DNA from: Volvariella volvacea V23
Lineage: Eukaryota > Basidiomycota > Agaricomycetes > Agaricales > Pluteaceae
Direction of reading: 5' to 3'
DNA: 64,000 nt
Assembly (NCBI GenBank): GCA_000349905.1
Contig: KB722744.1
Coordinates: 248,001-312,000 of the forward strand
Positions 46,001-56,478 of this stretch are shown here, one piece after another (positions within the stretch are counted from its first letter, which is position 1; each line of letters opens with the position of its first letter). The position numbers and the translations under genes were made by a program. The notes under the pieces are model-generated. The model saw nothing but the letters and a program-made list of their open reading frames with translations. It did no database searches and was not told the DNA's origin.

Positions 46001-47866
46001 TGCTTAGCCGAGCTGTACGTTTCTATTCCCGTGGTTAAACCGCGCATATGCTCAGTTAAATCCATCTAATAGGTACACAGCAAACAGACAGCCAGGCAAA
46101 GCACTACCCTACTTCCTCCGCCTTCGAAGACCAAATGTCTTTGAACTCATACGTGAAAATAACCTGTTTACGGACGTTCAGGACCAGGTTTTGTTGTTGG
46201 TCGAGTTTGATCATGAGTTGAGAGAGAGGAGAAAGAAGGGGGCGTTGAGTGGTGGTGGGGAAGGGACAGGGGGAGGTGGGGTGGAGGGGAGGGGAGAGGC
46301 AATCATGCTACTGGTGGATCAGTTCCACTCGATACCTGTGAGTTTGGTCTTTTTGTCTTTTTGTGGGTGTAGGCTATGGATGTTTTACATCTGCTGTGAT
46401 ACACTCTGGCCGCTCGATTGGGCGCTAATTCTGCATGAAATGAACAGATCGAGAAGGTCGTAAAACAGCTGAAAGAGAGGCCCAACTATTTATTCCATTA
46501 CCTTGACGCGATGTTTGAGAAGGACCCGCATCTGGTTGCCAATTTCGCAGATCTGCAGGTGAGCCAGGAATCGCTATCCCTTGGTTGCTGTCATGCTGAA
46601 CGGTGTACAGGTCAGGTTGTTTGCAGAGTATGCACCGCCTAGGCTTATCGACTTTTTGCGTGCCAGTAGCTCGTATAATTTGGAATGGGTAAGTACGACG
46701 GCTATGGGATGTGCCCCGAAACTAATGGCGTGTATTAGGCATACAAGGAATGTATGGAACGAGATTTAGTGACTGAGATGGTCTTCTTACTCGGACGGAT
46801 GGGTAACAACAAACAAGCGCTAATGCTTATCATTGAGAGACTCGGAGATGTATATGAAGTGAGTAGCAGACTTGGTATCTAAGCGAGTTCTGACACTGGG
46901 CCCATTTTGTCTAGGCCATCGGTTTTGCTAAGCAGCAGAACGACGACGACCTCTGGGAGGACTTGCTGATGTACTCGGAAACGCGTCCAGGTGCGTCCAT
47001 TTGGTCCCGCATAGCAACTGACGTCATTGACCATACCTCCCCTTTTCCTCTTGTTCACTCTCTATTCCCCTCTCCACCTCCCTCTCCTTTCCTCCCCATT
47101 TCCTTCCTTCCGCTCACACTGCCCTCTTCACATTCAAATAACCCCTCAATCGGTACAGCCTTCATACGCGGTCTCCTAGAAAACGTCGGGCCGGAAATCG
47201 AGCCCATCCGACTCATCCGGAGGATCAAGAATGGACTGGAGATTCCGGGATTGAAAGAGGCTTTGATAAAGATATTGCAGGATTTCAACTTGCAGATTTC
47301 GCTTTTGGAGGGATGTCAGGAGATTTTGAATGGGGATGGAGCAGAGTTGGGGAGGGTGCTGCAGAAGAATCAGCAGGGAGGCTTCCTCTTGGGTGGTATG
47401 TCATCCACCCTCGTTTCGTCATTACACTTTTTCACCCCTCTTTCGGATATGATCTACGTGTTTTTACTGTCCCTGTTTTGGGTTTTACAGCGAAATCGAA
47501 ATGTCAAGTTTGCGGCAAGGCGTTGATCGGAGGTTCTCAAGGATTAGCGCTACTCTACCTTTGTCGACACGTCGTTCATGCTTCTTGTGCAAAAGGCGGA
47601 GATACTCTACCTCACCCACCCGATCTATTTCTACGCAGTGTAGCTGGGTTGTCGGATGGATCTGAAATCAGTGGCAAGATTGCATAGTGCGTATTCCTGC
47701 TGACCCCTTTCACGTATTTTTGTGCACTCCACTTGGTCTCCTCTTCATTAAATTGCCTCCTTTTCCTTGCTGACTCTGCTCTTCATATAGTGAGGCTGTG
47801 GTGCGGTCCAGATTGAAGCAAGGCTGTCCGGTATGCCACAAGAAATCAGAAGGCAGGCGCACGTAG
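43057..47866 (+). CDS. VPS41: Vps41, HOPS tethering-complex subunit
   Basis: Fifteen exons (43057-43584, 43696-43837, 43909-44165, 44238-45489, 45552-45655, 45713-45805, 45857-46014, 46073-46337, 46448-46558, 46611-46688, 46739-46858, 46915-46990, 47159-47395, 47491-47686, 47791-47866) encode 1230 aa. An acidic Ser-rich N-terminus precedes a WD40-type propeller (LKYERITGAVPDLL, ALGTHAGIIHVMDLTGK). A long, low-complexity Pro/Ser/Gly insert (residues 410-570) interrupts the propeller. The C-terminal alpha-solenoid/clathrin repeat includes ALPYFLRLRRPNVFELIREN, LFHYLDAMFEKDPHL and EIEPIRLIRRIKNGLEIPGL. The protein ends in a RING-type zinc finger (KCQVCGKALI, LYLCRHVVHASC, CPVCHKK). It acts in vacuole fusion and Golgi-to-vacuole traffic with Ypt7. 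Confidence 0.94.
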
Positions 47867-48592
47867 GTTCCACATTAGGCTGCATGTGTTTTTTGGTGGT
47901 GGTATTGTAGATAACGATTTCTCGTGCTGGATAGTATGATACCCTTGTGAGTGGTCCACTGCCGAGGTAGCACCGGTCTTGACGATGTGCAGAGTCTCAG
48001 TCATTATTGTATTTCTTGATTGCAAGCATACGTTGTTAAGCTCGGCTTAATGGACCTCCTTTTACATTCTGGATCTTGCTCTGCATCACCGATCGTAGTG
48101 GCTATTTCCCTCCAAGATGCCCGAAGAGGGGGGTACTAAAAATATGTTCTAAAAATATTGCAACCTCCTATGATGCTTAGCCTAACTCTGGTGAGTTGGT
48201 GATGGTGAGTGCAACGGCTCGGCTACTACTGGCTAAAGTTGCTCAGTGATGAACAGGTATCGAACTACGACCTCACGTCTAAATCACGCTGTAATTAAAG
48301 TTGCTTTACGCGTAGAGGAACACGAAAGCTTAAAGGGTGCCGGTACAGTGATCTATACCCGTCTTCGGAAATTACTGGAGCACAGCGTTTCCGCGATGAG
48401 GTATTCCGCTCCAAACTCATATATTCTCCTAATTCCATTTGTGGGGGGGGTTTATATTCTGCACATGTGCTGTGATTTCCCATCCTTCGTTTGTCTTCCT
48501 TCTCTTTATCGGACAAACCTTCCAAATCATCTTGCCTTTGGCCTGCATCCCATTGTTCACCTGTACTACCACCGACTTAGACGAGAAGCAAG
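47867..48592. other. Intergenic between VPS41 and the priA-like gene
   Basis: No supported gene. A tRNA B-box-like stretch on the minus strand (near 48255-48290) was examined and not accepted as a tRNA. Confidence 0.4.
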
Positions 48593-49511
48593 ATGTTCAG
48601 CCTCACCAAAACGACTTTGGTCGCTCTCGCACTGGGCACCGTTGTGGCATCGACCGGGGATAACAATCCTTGCCCTGATGGATTCAACCTTGGAGTCGAT
48701 ACGGTTGGCTTCCCTTCTTCCACTCATTCGGCTTAAGACTCATCTATGATGGACACCCTGTAGGATCATTGCGTCTGTATTCCTCTCAAAGGTGGCGCCA
48801 ACATTCCACCAAGTGGTCCATGCACATTCTCAGTATCTAACTGGCAATGTATCGTAAGTCGTCCAAGGCCCCTTTCGCTCACTCGAAAGCTCATCCATCT
48901 TTGACTAGGTGAATTGCCCCAATTCCCTTACACCAAGCCCTACCCAAACTACTGAGACCACGACTACGATTACCTCAAAAACGAAGACCACAGAGAGCCC
49001 AACTACTACCACTCAGACTACCACCACTACCACCCAAACTACTACTACAACGACCAAACGGCGACCTTCGCCTTCGCCTTCTCCCTCCCCTTCCCCAAGG
49101 GGTAAAGACGCCCAAAGGCGCTCGTGGTCTCGCATCATCCATAGGGTGAGCTACTCCTATCTTTACAACGCAGATTCTGAATTTGCTTACTTTGCGATGA
49201 TAGGGAACTCCATCCTGCCCCCCAGGCACTCAATCGTGTCCTGTTGATCCCCACGACGCATCTAGGGGCGAGGAGTGCGTTTCCTTTGACGATGTCGACA
49301 ACTGTGGTGGTTGCGCTTCGACCGGTCAAGGCGTTGCTTGTGGTGCTGATAGGGCCAAAGTTTGGGCTGCGCAATGCGTTAAAGGGAAATGCGAAATCCG
49401 TGAGTATCTTTGTCACTTCTAAAGCGAGAGTAAAGGTGGCTTATGAGATGGATCATAGAAAAATGCCGCCCAGGATATCATTTGAATGGAGATAAATCTG
49501 CTTGCGTCTAG
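48593..49511 (+). CDS. priA-like secreted cysteine-rich protein
   Basis: Exons 48593-48703, 48764-48853, 48909-49145, 49204-49399 and 49459-49511 encode 228 aa. The signal peptide is MFSLTKTTLVALALGTVVAS. A short Cys-rich N-domain follows (CPDGFNL, HCVCIPL, CTFSVSNWQC, VNCPNS). Then comes a Thr-rich linker with TTTTQTT repeats and a Pro/Ser SPSPSPSPSP run, likely O-glycosylated. The C-terminal CPPGTQSCPVD, ECVSFDDVDNCGGCAS, VACGADRAKVWAAQCVKGKCEI and final GYHLNGDKSACV pattern fits the mushroom priA family. priA of Lentinula is expressed during fruiting-body development; role unknown, probably at the cell surface. The first intron begins GTTGGC, an uncommon donor. Confidence 0.85.
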
Positions 49512-50469
49512 ATCTGATGGCACCGCCGCTGCTCGCACCGTCGTCTCGGCTTAGATATCTTTGATCTGGATTCTTGGATTCTTGTTTGCGGATTGGATTT
49601 TATACTTAGTTTAGCTGAACTATGTTGTTCGGCAATGTGGATTTATATCCTTTACTTACTTATACTTATACACGACTTACCTGCAGATGTGAATCTGTAA
49701 CTCTGATAGTGGAATAGTGATGCTTATGGGATTCGGAATTCTTTCTGCACGAAGTCGTAACACCGTCAGTCCTCCGGAATTATGACCTTTTCTGCAAGTC
49801 AAGTCAAGACTTTGGATTCCGGCTCGCCGACGGCATACCGGCCCGGGTCTTCCCACGTGACAATTGTGATGCCTCCTCGAGCGTTCCGAGTCTGCTGCCC
49901 TCCACCACATGCTACCTCCCATTGAATGGCTAGGCGACTCACGTCAGCCAGTAAAGCTAAGGGTTGAGTCGTATGCATTCTCCTGAAGAGAAGAGAATAA
50001 AGTACAGTTCACAAAGCGCCACGGTACTGATCTCGAGCGAACAAAATGGCAACACCAAATGTTCTCCCTCAGAAGGCAATCCCTCTCTGTGCAAAGCCTT
50101 AGATTAATACAGTCACTACGCAGTGACATGCTCGTAGGTACGTATTTGTCGGTCGCCAAATATTTACCTGACGGACACTAGCTTGAAATTAACGCAATGG
50201 GGATTAAATGAGCTACCCATTCCAAATGTGGTGTGAACTTGCACAACCAAAGGTCTGCCTAATTCTAGTGACGCATTGAATGGGGTGCTGATGGGATATG
50301 AGCCCTCAGACCTGTATTACTTCATAAAATCGCATTTGAGGGTACATTATGCTTCATGTAATCACAGTGATCTCCGACCACTGACACATGGGATAAGGCG
50401 CCCTCTATAGTGCTTTTGATAAGCCAACCTGATATGCAACAAATAATTGCTTACCTGGACTAGCGATGG
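49512..50469. other. Intergenic, nothing recognised
   Basis: Nearly 1 kb with no coding frame, RNA gene or repeat that I can support. Confidence 0.45.
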
Positions 50470-50750
50470 CATCGCGTTGTAGTTGCGTGGCGCATACAAT
50501 TTAGGTGTGTCTTGTGAATGAATGAATTGGCGCATTGGAATAGTAGAAGGGTAGCAGTAGGGTTCAACCTTTCTCCATGGCCACCACGCTCACGCTCACC
50601 AATTTCATATTCAGGGATGGCCCTTCCTTTGTGCTGCACGTGCCAATCATCAGTTGTGGCACGCGCATTGGACTCCTTTAACCAAACCACGATTCTACTC
50701 ATTCCCTCATACGGTATCTATCCCACATATTATTTAATATCGCTTAACTC

Positions 50751-50850
50751 NNNNNNNNNNNNNNNNNNNNNNNNNNNNNNNNNNNNNNNNNNNNNNNNNN
50801 NNNNNNNNNNNNNNNNNNNNNNNNNNNNNNNNNNNNNNNNNNNNNNNNNN
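50751..50850. other. Assembly gap (100 N) inside a FunK1 gene
   Basis: Placeholder gap. On the left, AATATCGCTTAACT, and on the right, ATATAGCACTCGATACAACAT, match the bases flanking the gap at 26136-26235 on the opposite strand. Confidence 0.95.
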
Positions 50851-52678
50851 TATATAGCACTCGATACAACATCCATGAAGACGCAGCTTTGTTTGTTCGG
50901 ATGATTCTTGGTGTGTCATGGGGACGGGAGATGGTTGGATTTGATACGAGTGTCTTTTGGGAAGGCAAAGAACGATATATTCGTGTCAAGGTGCCTGACA
51001 CTATGGTTAGAGTATCTGGGTCACATGGAGAAGGAAACACGGCGAGCTCCGAGTCCAAGCCTTCCAAGAGAATAACACGCTCTACCTCTAATAAAGGCAA
51101 AACACAAGCATCGCAGAAGCGAGTCGAACGTACCTTCAAGATTCGTAATAACGCTCCTTCTTTCCTCCGTCGATCTATTTGTGGAAGAGGTACGACCTGT
51201 TGGTTGGTCGAAGACAACGACCAGGTGTATCTGGTGAAGGATGCTTGGCGATACGTTAACAGGGATCCAGAAACCATTTGGCTTGATATATTGGGTGAGA
51301 ACGGGTGTCGTGGTGTGGCCAAAATGATCACCTATGAACATGGTTCCCTGATCTCTGAGCTGAGAAGGATGAGTTCAGATGATTTCGCAGACGATTTCTA
51401 TGATAGGCAGTGGTCTCGTATCATGCTTTACGCTTATGGGCCTGATATTGGTCGCTTCCAAAATTTGAGGCAGCTTTTGTGTGCACTCCGTGATGCCATT
51501 GCAGGTGCGTCCTACTTTCGTAGTGACGTGTGGTAATAGAATTAATTCAACTGACGTGTTTTATGTAGGACACAAGGCGTCATGGGATGTGGGGGTTCTC
51601 CATAGGGACGTTAGTTCAAACAATATATTGCTCGGTCCCGAGGATGCAGGACCAGGTGATCGTGGCATTCTGATTGACTTTGACCTCGCTATTTCTACTT
51701 CACGTCAGGATAGTTTGGCAGCGGTAGACTTCCGAACGGTGCGTGTTTGTTTCACTGTATACACGCCATCCCGAGGCTCTAAGTTGAGTGCATTCATATT
51801 AGGGAACACGCAGATTCCAGGCACTGCGCCCCCTTAAAGATCCCCAGTACATCCTTCCCAGCGATGTCCACCCTTCAGCAGACGACATTGTTGCCGCGTT
51901 TACACAACAAGGACTACACGGGACTGACAATACTAAGGTGGAAGATCAGGACATTCAACCTGCCCATTGTCATCTCGATGACCTGGAATCCTTCTACTAT
52001 GTTCTGGCCTGGATCTGCCTCACATACAACTCGCCAGGAGAGAAGAAGGCGACGGAAGACCTGCCGCTATTTATTCGAGATTGGGATAGTCTAGAACGGA
52101 AGACAGCGTTCAGTTCCAAGCATGAATTTCTTACCGCCAGTTTCCCTGAAAAATATCTTTCGGAATTTTTCAGACCCATTCGCAATTTCCTCCGCGCCAT
52201 ACATAGCCTTACATATACCTTCTTCAAGGAGAGGCGATTCGAAGCCACCCCAAATCGACCCATAGCTGCGCTGTATCCAGCGCAAGATGTGATATCTGCA
52301 TATACAAAGGTATTACAACTATATGACTTCACTATACGGGCACTTGAACTACTCGAGGCTGATGCAAGGCACGGGAATGAGCCCGAGACCGAAGCACACG
52401 CTAATACCGAGGATCACCACACCCCACCACCGGAGTCCCCCAAATCGTCATCGCCTGATGTTTCTACTCCATCGTTGACGGTTGGCGCTTCTGAATCGGC
52501 TGCTGCCCCGTCGCGCAAGCGCAGAACTGGGTTTTCGGGCGACGAGGAAGCCATAGAAATTGTTGAAGGATTTGATGGAGAGCGCCGCAAATCTAAACGG
52601 CTTCGGAGCTCATCACTTGTTTCTTTGCCCCGCCCGGATGCCGCCCAACTCACTCACAATCGTAACAAGTCAGCTTAG
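50851..52678 (+). CDS. FunK1 fungal-type protein kinase, 5' part lost in the gap (right arm)
   Basis: Visible exons 50851-51504, 51569-51738 and 51803-52678; about 567 residues. Closely related to the left-arm kinase: NIHEDAALFVRMILG, RRSICGRGTTCW, VKDAWRYVNRDPETIW, ISELRRMSSDD, HRDVSSNNILLG with Val for Ile, IDFDLAIST and the PAHCHLDDLESFYYVL signature. The first exon ends at the same phase, and the 170-nt second exon has the same length as in the other copies. The C-terminal tail has SSSLVSLPRPDAAQ and LTHNRNKSA. Sequence diverges most in the loop after GTRRFQAL. All catalytic motifs are kept. The 5' end is hidden by the gap. Confidence 0.85.
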
Positions 52679-52822
52679 GATACATAAGGCTTTCCAGTGC
52701 TACACCCCCAAGTTCGGTAACTCTTCTCTTCTGTGAACAAAAAAAAAAGAAAACAAAAATAGTCATCTCTTTTGCTGTATTTATGTACTTCGCTTTAGTA
52801 GGTAGCAGGCACCTCAGGCTTT

Positions 52823-52968
52823 AGTGAAGATAGGTGTGTTGTAAAATATCCCATCACAATAAGTTGATTTATGGGCCTCGAAGGTCTATATGTACAGTGA
52901 AGATAGGTGTGTTGTAAAATATCCCATCACAATAAGTTGATTTATGGGCCTCGAAGGTCTATATGTAC
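52823..52968 (+). repeat. 73-bp tandem duplication in the 3' flank of the right-arm FunK1 gene
   Basis: Two perfect head-to-tail copies of a 73-nt unit (52823-52895 and 52896-52968) starting AGTGAAGATAGGTGTGTTGT. The left-arm counterpart near 24110-24150 shows only one (diverged) copy of the end of the unit, so the duplication arose after the two arms split. Confidence 0.85.
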
Positions 52969-53005
52969 AGTCTTGTCGAATAATTAATCATACATCTACT
53001 CATTG

Positions 53006-53226
53006 TTGAAAGGAAATTTCCTAATCAGTCAACAGGACAATGAAGCGAGCCTCGTGCTCGCAGTCGTGTATTAGCACGTTGTACATTCCTTTTTCGTAGT
53101 TTATCCTTTGATCACTCGTTTAGGATATTTAGCATGCCACTCATTTTCCATACATATATATAGGCTTGTATTTACGATACAGAATACATAGTTCCAACTA
53201 CTACGAGTCCGGGGTGTGATCTCGTC
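53006..53226 (+). promoter_or_regulatory. FunK1 promoter-type repeat A
   Basis: About 220 bp just upstream of the FunK1 pseudogene ATG at 53241. It matches 56138-56352 at high identity (GTTGAAAGGA, AGCGAGCCTCGTGCTCGCA, TTTAGCATGCCACTC, ATATATATAGGCTTGTATTT). The shared TATATATA is a possible TATA box. Confidence 0.7.
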
Positions 53227-53240
53227 ACTCATCGCAATTC

Positions 53241-55824
53241 ATGTCCCCTAGAAAGCGAGCTAATTCCCAGAAGTCAGCACAATCTAAGACCTCCAAGTCT
53301 CTCGACCCAGCACCCAGCACCACTACAACAGTGGTCACATCTACTACTACCCCTACAACTCCTCCCAAGCAGACTCTCCCAAAGAATCGGTTTGTGTCCA
53401 CCAGTGGCACCATGCCATCTACCATGGTAGAAACCCAGACTCCCAAACGACCCATTGCTGTGGCATCGAATAAGCAATACCAGAGTGTTGAGCGTTTGAA
53501 AGAGGCAGTGTCAGAAGAAATTCAGGGAAGGGACATTGGTGGTGGTTGTGAATATGGGGAGAATATCTTTGCTGACTTGGAGGTCAATGGATCTAAAGTT
53601 TCGAACTCAAACACAGCAAGCACTACGACTTCGCCAACAAAAGGTGGAGTAGTCTCAGTAAAGTGACTGTCCAGAAGTCAATCTGCATGACCACTATGAA
53701 AAGTATATAACTGATGTTCTAGCATATTTCCGTGTTGAAGATTGTCGCACATGGAAGACTAGCAACAAAAAGATCCCTCATATCGAACCTCACTCCCTTA
53801 ACGACCCAACTCGTGATTCACATCTCAAGACGTCCCCCGATTTTATTATTGAAGGAAAAGGAAACCCTTGCTTTCCTGGAAGTGACTACCCAGACAAGCC
53901 CAAGTGGCGATTCTGTGCCACACTAATTGACGCTAAGACGGAGCAGAAGTTGGCAAATCAGAAGCAGAACGAAACGCAACTAGCTGTATATGCTCGGTGA
54001 GTAGCTTTATCGCTTAGACTCTCTTTTACATCCTAACGAGCATGTTTTAGTGAGTGTGTCTCGCAGCATAACCGACGCTTCGTATTTTGTATGCATGTCA
54101 CCGAGGCCAGATTTCAGCTTTATCGATTTGATCGCAGTGGGTATATTCGTAGCCATCGATTCGATATTCACGAGGAAGCCGATCTATTCGTTCGTATAAT
54201 TCTTGGCGTTTCTTGTGGCGGAAAGCAAATTGGATTTGATGAAAGCGTCTCCTAGAGAGGAACCACGCGATACCTCAGGACAGTGGCACCGCCAGCGCCG
54301 AATTCTGGCTCAACTGTTGGTGACACTGAACAGGAATATATTGAATACGAAATTATCAACACGTGGCCTGCATTTCAGCGTTGCTCTATTTGTGGCAGGG
54401 GTACCCTATGTTGGCTGGACAAGCTCGGCGAGCGGGGGTACTTAATCAAGGAGGCTTGGAGGTATATTGAGCGGGAGCCAGAAACGAAGTGGCTTCAAAT
54501 CGCTCGTAATAGACAGTGTCGCGTGGTTGTGCGGATGATAGCCTATGAGGAGGGACTTCTCGTTTCCGAACTTAGAAAGATGGCTCATCAAGGTGATGAG
54601 TTTCGGGATCGAATGTGGTCCAAAATTACTTTGGAGGTTTATGGTCGCAATGTTTCGCATTTTCGAAACCTCAAACAGCTCATTGGTGCTTTTCGCGATG
54701 CTATTTCAGGTGTATTTTCTCCCCCTTCGTTATCTTGATTTGAATTAACATTGCCTGACTTCGTTTACTAGGGCATCAGGAGCTATGGGCTGCCGAAATC
54801 CTTCACAGAGATATTAGTGTCAACAATATCTTACTAGGACCCGAGGACGCTGAGCCTGGATTCCGTGGTATAGTGATCGACCTTGACCTTGCCATCTCGA
54901 CAACGAGACAGGACAGCCTGGCCGCTGTGGACTTCAGAACGGTACGAAATCTCTTGCGTGCTATCATCCTAAATTTAAATTATTTCCTCTACTCAGGGGA
55001 CCCGCACTTTTCAAGGCTTGCATTTCCTAAGAGGACCCAACATTGGGCCACCAAAATTTGTGGAGGAGGAAGTGAACTTGGATGACGATGATGACACCCC
55101 TGAACCCTTTAGTGATGACTCAAATGCGGGTGAAAATTTGAGCACGACCTATATTCGTCCTGCTCATTGCCACCTTGATGATTTAGAGTCATTTTATTAT
55201 GCTCTGGTCTACGTTTGTTGCTCCCATACGGCACCAGGTACTAAAAAAGATCTGCCGGTCATCGTTGCTGATTGGGAGAACCTGGATAGAAGAACAGCTT
55301 TCCTCGATAAGCACTATTATCTCTCCATCCTACCAAACGACCTGCGCACACATCTCCATCTTTCTGCATTCTTCCGGCCTATATACCCCTTGATTCGGTC
55401 CCTCCACAGCATCATCAGGCGGCTCTGTTCGAAGACAAGGCATGAAGTACAGCCTGGTATGCCAGTGGTAGAATTATACCCTGAGGCGGCATCCCACTAT
55501 AGTGAAGTGCTGGATGCTTTCGATAAAGCGTTACTTCAAATCGAAAGACTTCCTCCATCCAGCACCCCTACCCAGGCCACCTCTGCCCCTACTCCTACCG
55601 TGGCCACCAGTACTCGTCCGACCCCTAGTGGTCTTCGTGTTTCTTCTACTGACACTTCGTCACGCAAACGCTCATTAGATCTTCCTGAAGATGGAGAGAA
55701 AACAGACACGGAAGGGAAAGACCTTCGCCCAAGGCTCCAAAAGAAAGCCAGGAGCGCTTCTCTTGCCCCCCGCAAGGATGAATCCACATCCACGCTCACT
55801 CACGCTCGCAACAAGTCTGCTTGA
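53241..55824 (+). pseudogene. FunK1 kinase, nearly complete, one frameshift and one TAG at a conserved Trp
   Basis: The start at 53241 gives a Thr/Ser-rich leader and a FunK1 N-terminal block (SVERLKEAVSEEIQG). The frame stops after GGVVSVK (TGA, 53664-53666) and resumes one base off with VNLHDHYEKYITDVLAYF. Exon breaks then match the intact kinase: 53997-54050 within LAVYAR|ECVSQ, 54710 to about 54771, and 54943-54997. In the N-terminal kinase region, DESVS is followed by TAG (54253-54255) where relatives read Trp, then RGTTRYL. The catalytic loop HRDISVNNILLG, IDLDLAIST and PAHCHLDDLESFYYAL are intact. The tail RSASLAP and LTHARNKSA is the clearest full version. Otherwise it looks functional, so the decay is recent or the calls need checking. 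Confidence 0.75.
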
Positions 55825-56137
55825 AGAGAATTATGAAAATACTTACTTTAGACTTGCTATGAATTTTTTGACAATACGATAGATCATTTTGACAGGAATC
55901 TATCTCGATGTCGCACTCCATACTGCATAATTTTCCTGACTTTGAATGGGTTCAGGACTCTATAACCACAAATACATCCTCATAGCAATTAATATGTATC
56001 ATACAATGCCTGAAATGTTTAAATGAGATTGTTATTACTACGATAAATTGGGAAAGACGTGAGAACTTGCGAATAAATCTACAAGAATTGCCACTTCAAC
56101 AGACCATCCACGTGTTCTCTAGATTTATATTTGATTA
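55825..56137. other. Intergenic, nothing recognised
   Basis: Short AT-rich 3' flank of the FunK1 copy upstream; no feature supported. Confidence 0.35.
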
Positions 56138-56352
56138 TGTTGAAAGGACATTTCTTAATCAATCAACAGGACAATGGAGCGAGCCTCGTGCTCGCACCTT
56201 TGATCCCATTTCCTTTTTAGTAGATTATCCCTTGTTCACTCGTTTAGGATATTTAGCATGCCACTCGTTTTTCCATACATATATATAGGCTTGTATTTAC
56301 GATACGGAATACACAGTTTTATCTACTACGAGTCTGGGGTGTGATCTCGTCA
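56138..56352 (+). promoter_or_regulatory. FunK1 promoter-type repeat B
   Basis: Counterpart of 53006-53226. It precedes a truncated FunK1 copy that lost its N-terminal half, so a promoter now drives only a remnant. Confidence 0.65.
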
Positions 56353-56397
56353 GATTACACCTCACTTCACTTGTCAAAGGCACGAAGGTGCTGGTCA

Positions 56398-56478
56398 AGT
56401 AAAATGGCACGTGAAACTTCTACTTGCTTTAAGCATTCATTGCCTTATATTATACTGTGTCACATTTCTAAATTTGAG
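56398..56478 (+). repeat. 80-bp segment shared by two decayed FunK1 loci (copy at 58161-58243)
   Basis: Begins AGTAAAATGGCACG and contains CTTGCTTTAA; it sits at the 5' end of both truncated FunK1 loci, where the N-terminal domain should be. It may be the product of one deletion that was later duplicated, or a small inserted element. Confidence 0.6.

Larger units (their letters stand above)
50470..52970 (+). repeat. Right arm of the inverted FunK1 duplication
   Basis: Plus-strand counterpart of 24110-26495, including upstream sequence 50470-50750, kinase gene and 3' flank. Both arms hold a 100-N gap at the same place. Inverted spacing is about 24 kb between arms. Confidence 0.7.

Noticed and set aside
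48230..48300. tRNA-like stretch on the minus strand with GTAGTTCGATACC resembling a B box
   Set aside because: No paired acceptor stem, T-stem pairs are too few and no convincing anticodon arm can be drawn. Could be a tRNA-derived SINE remnant, but not supportable.
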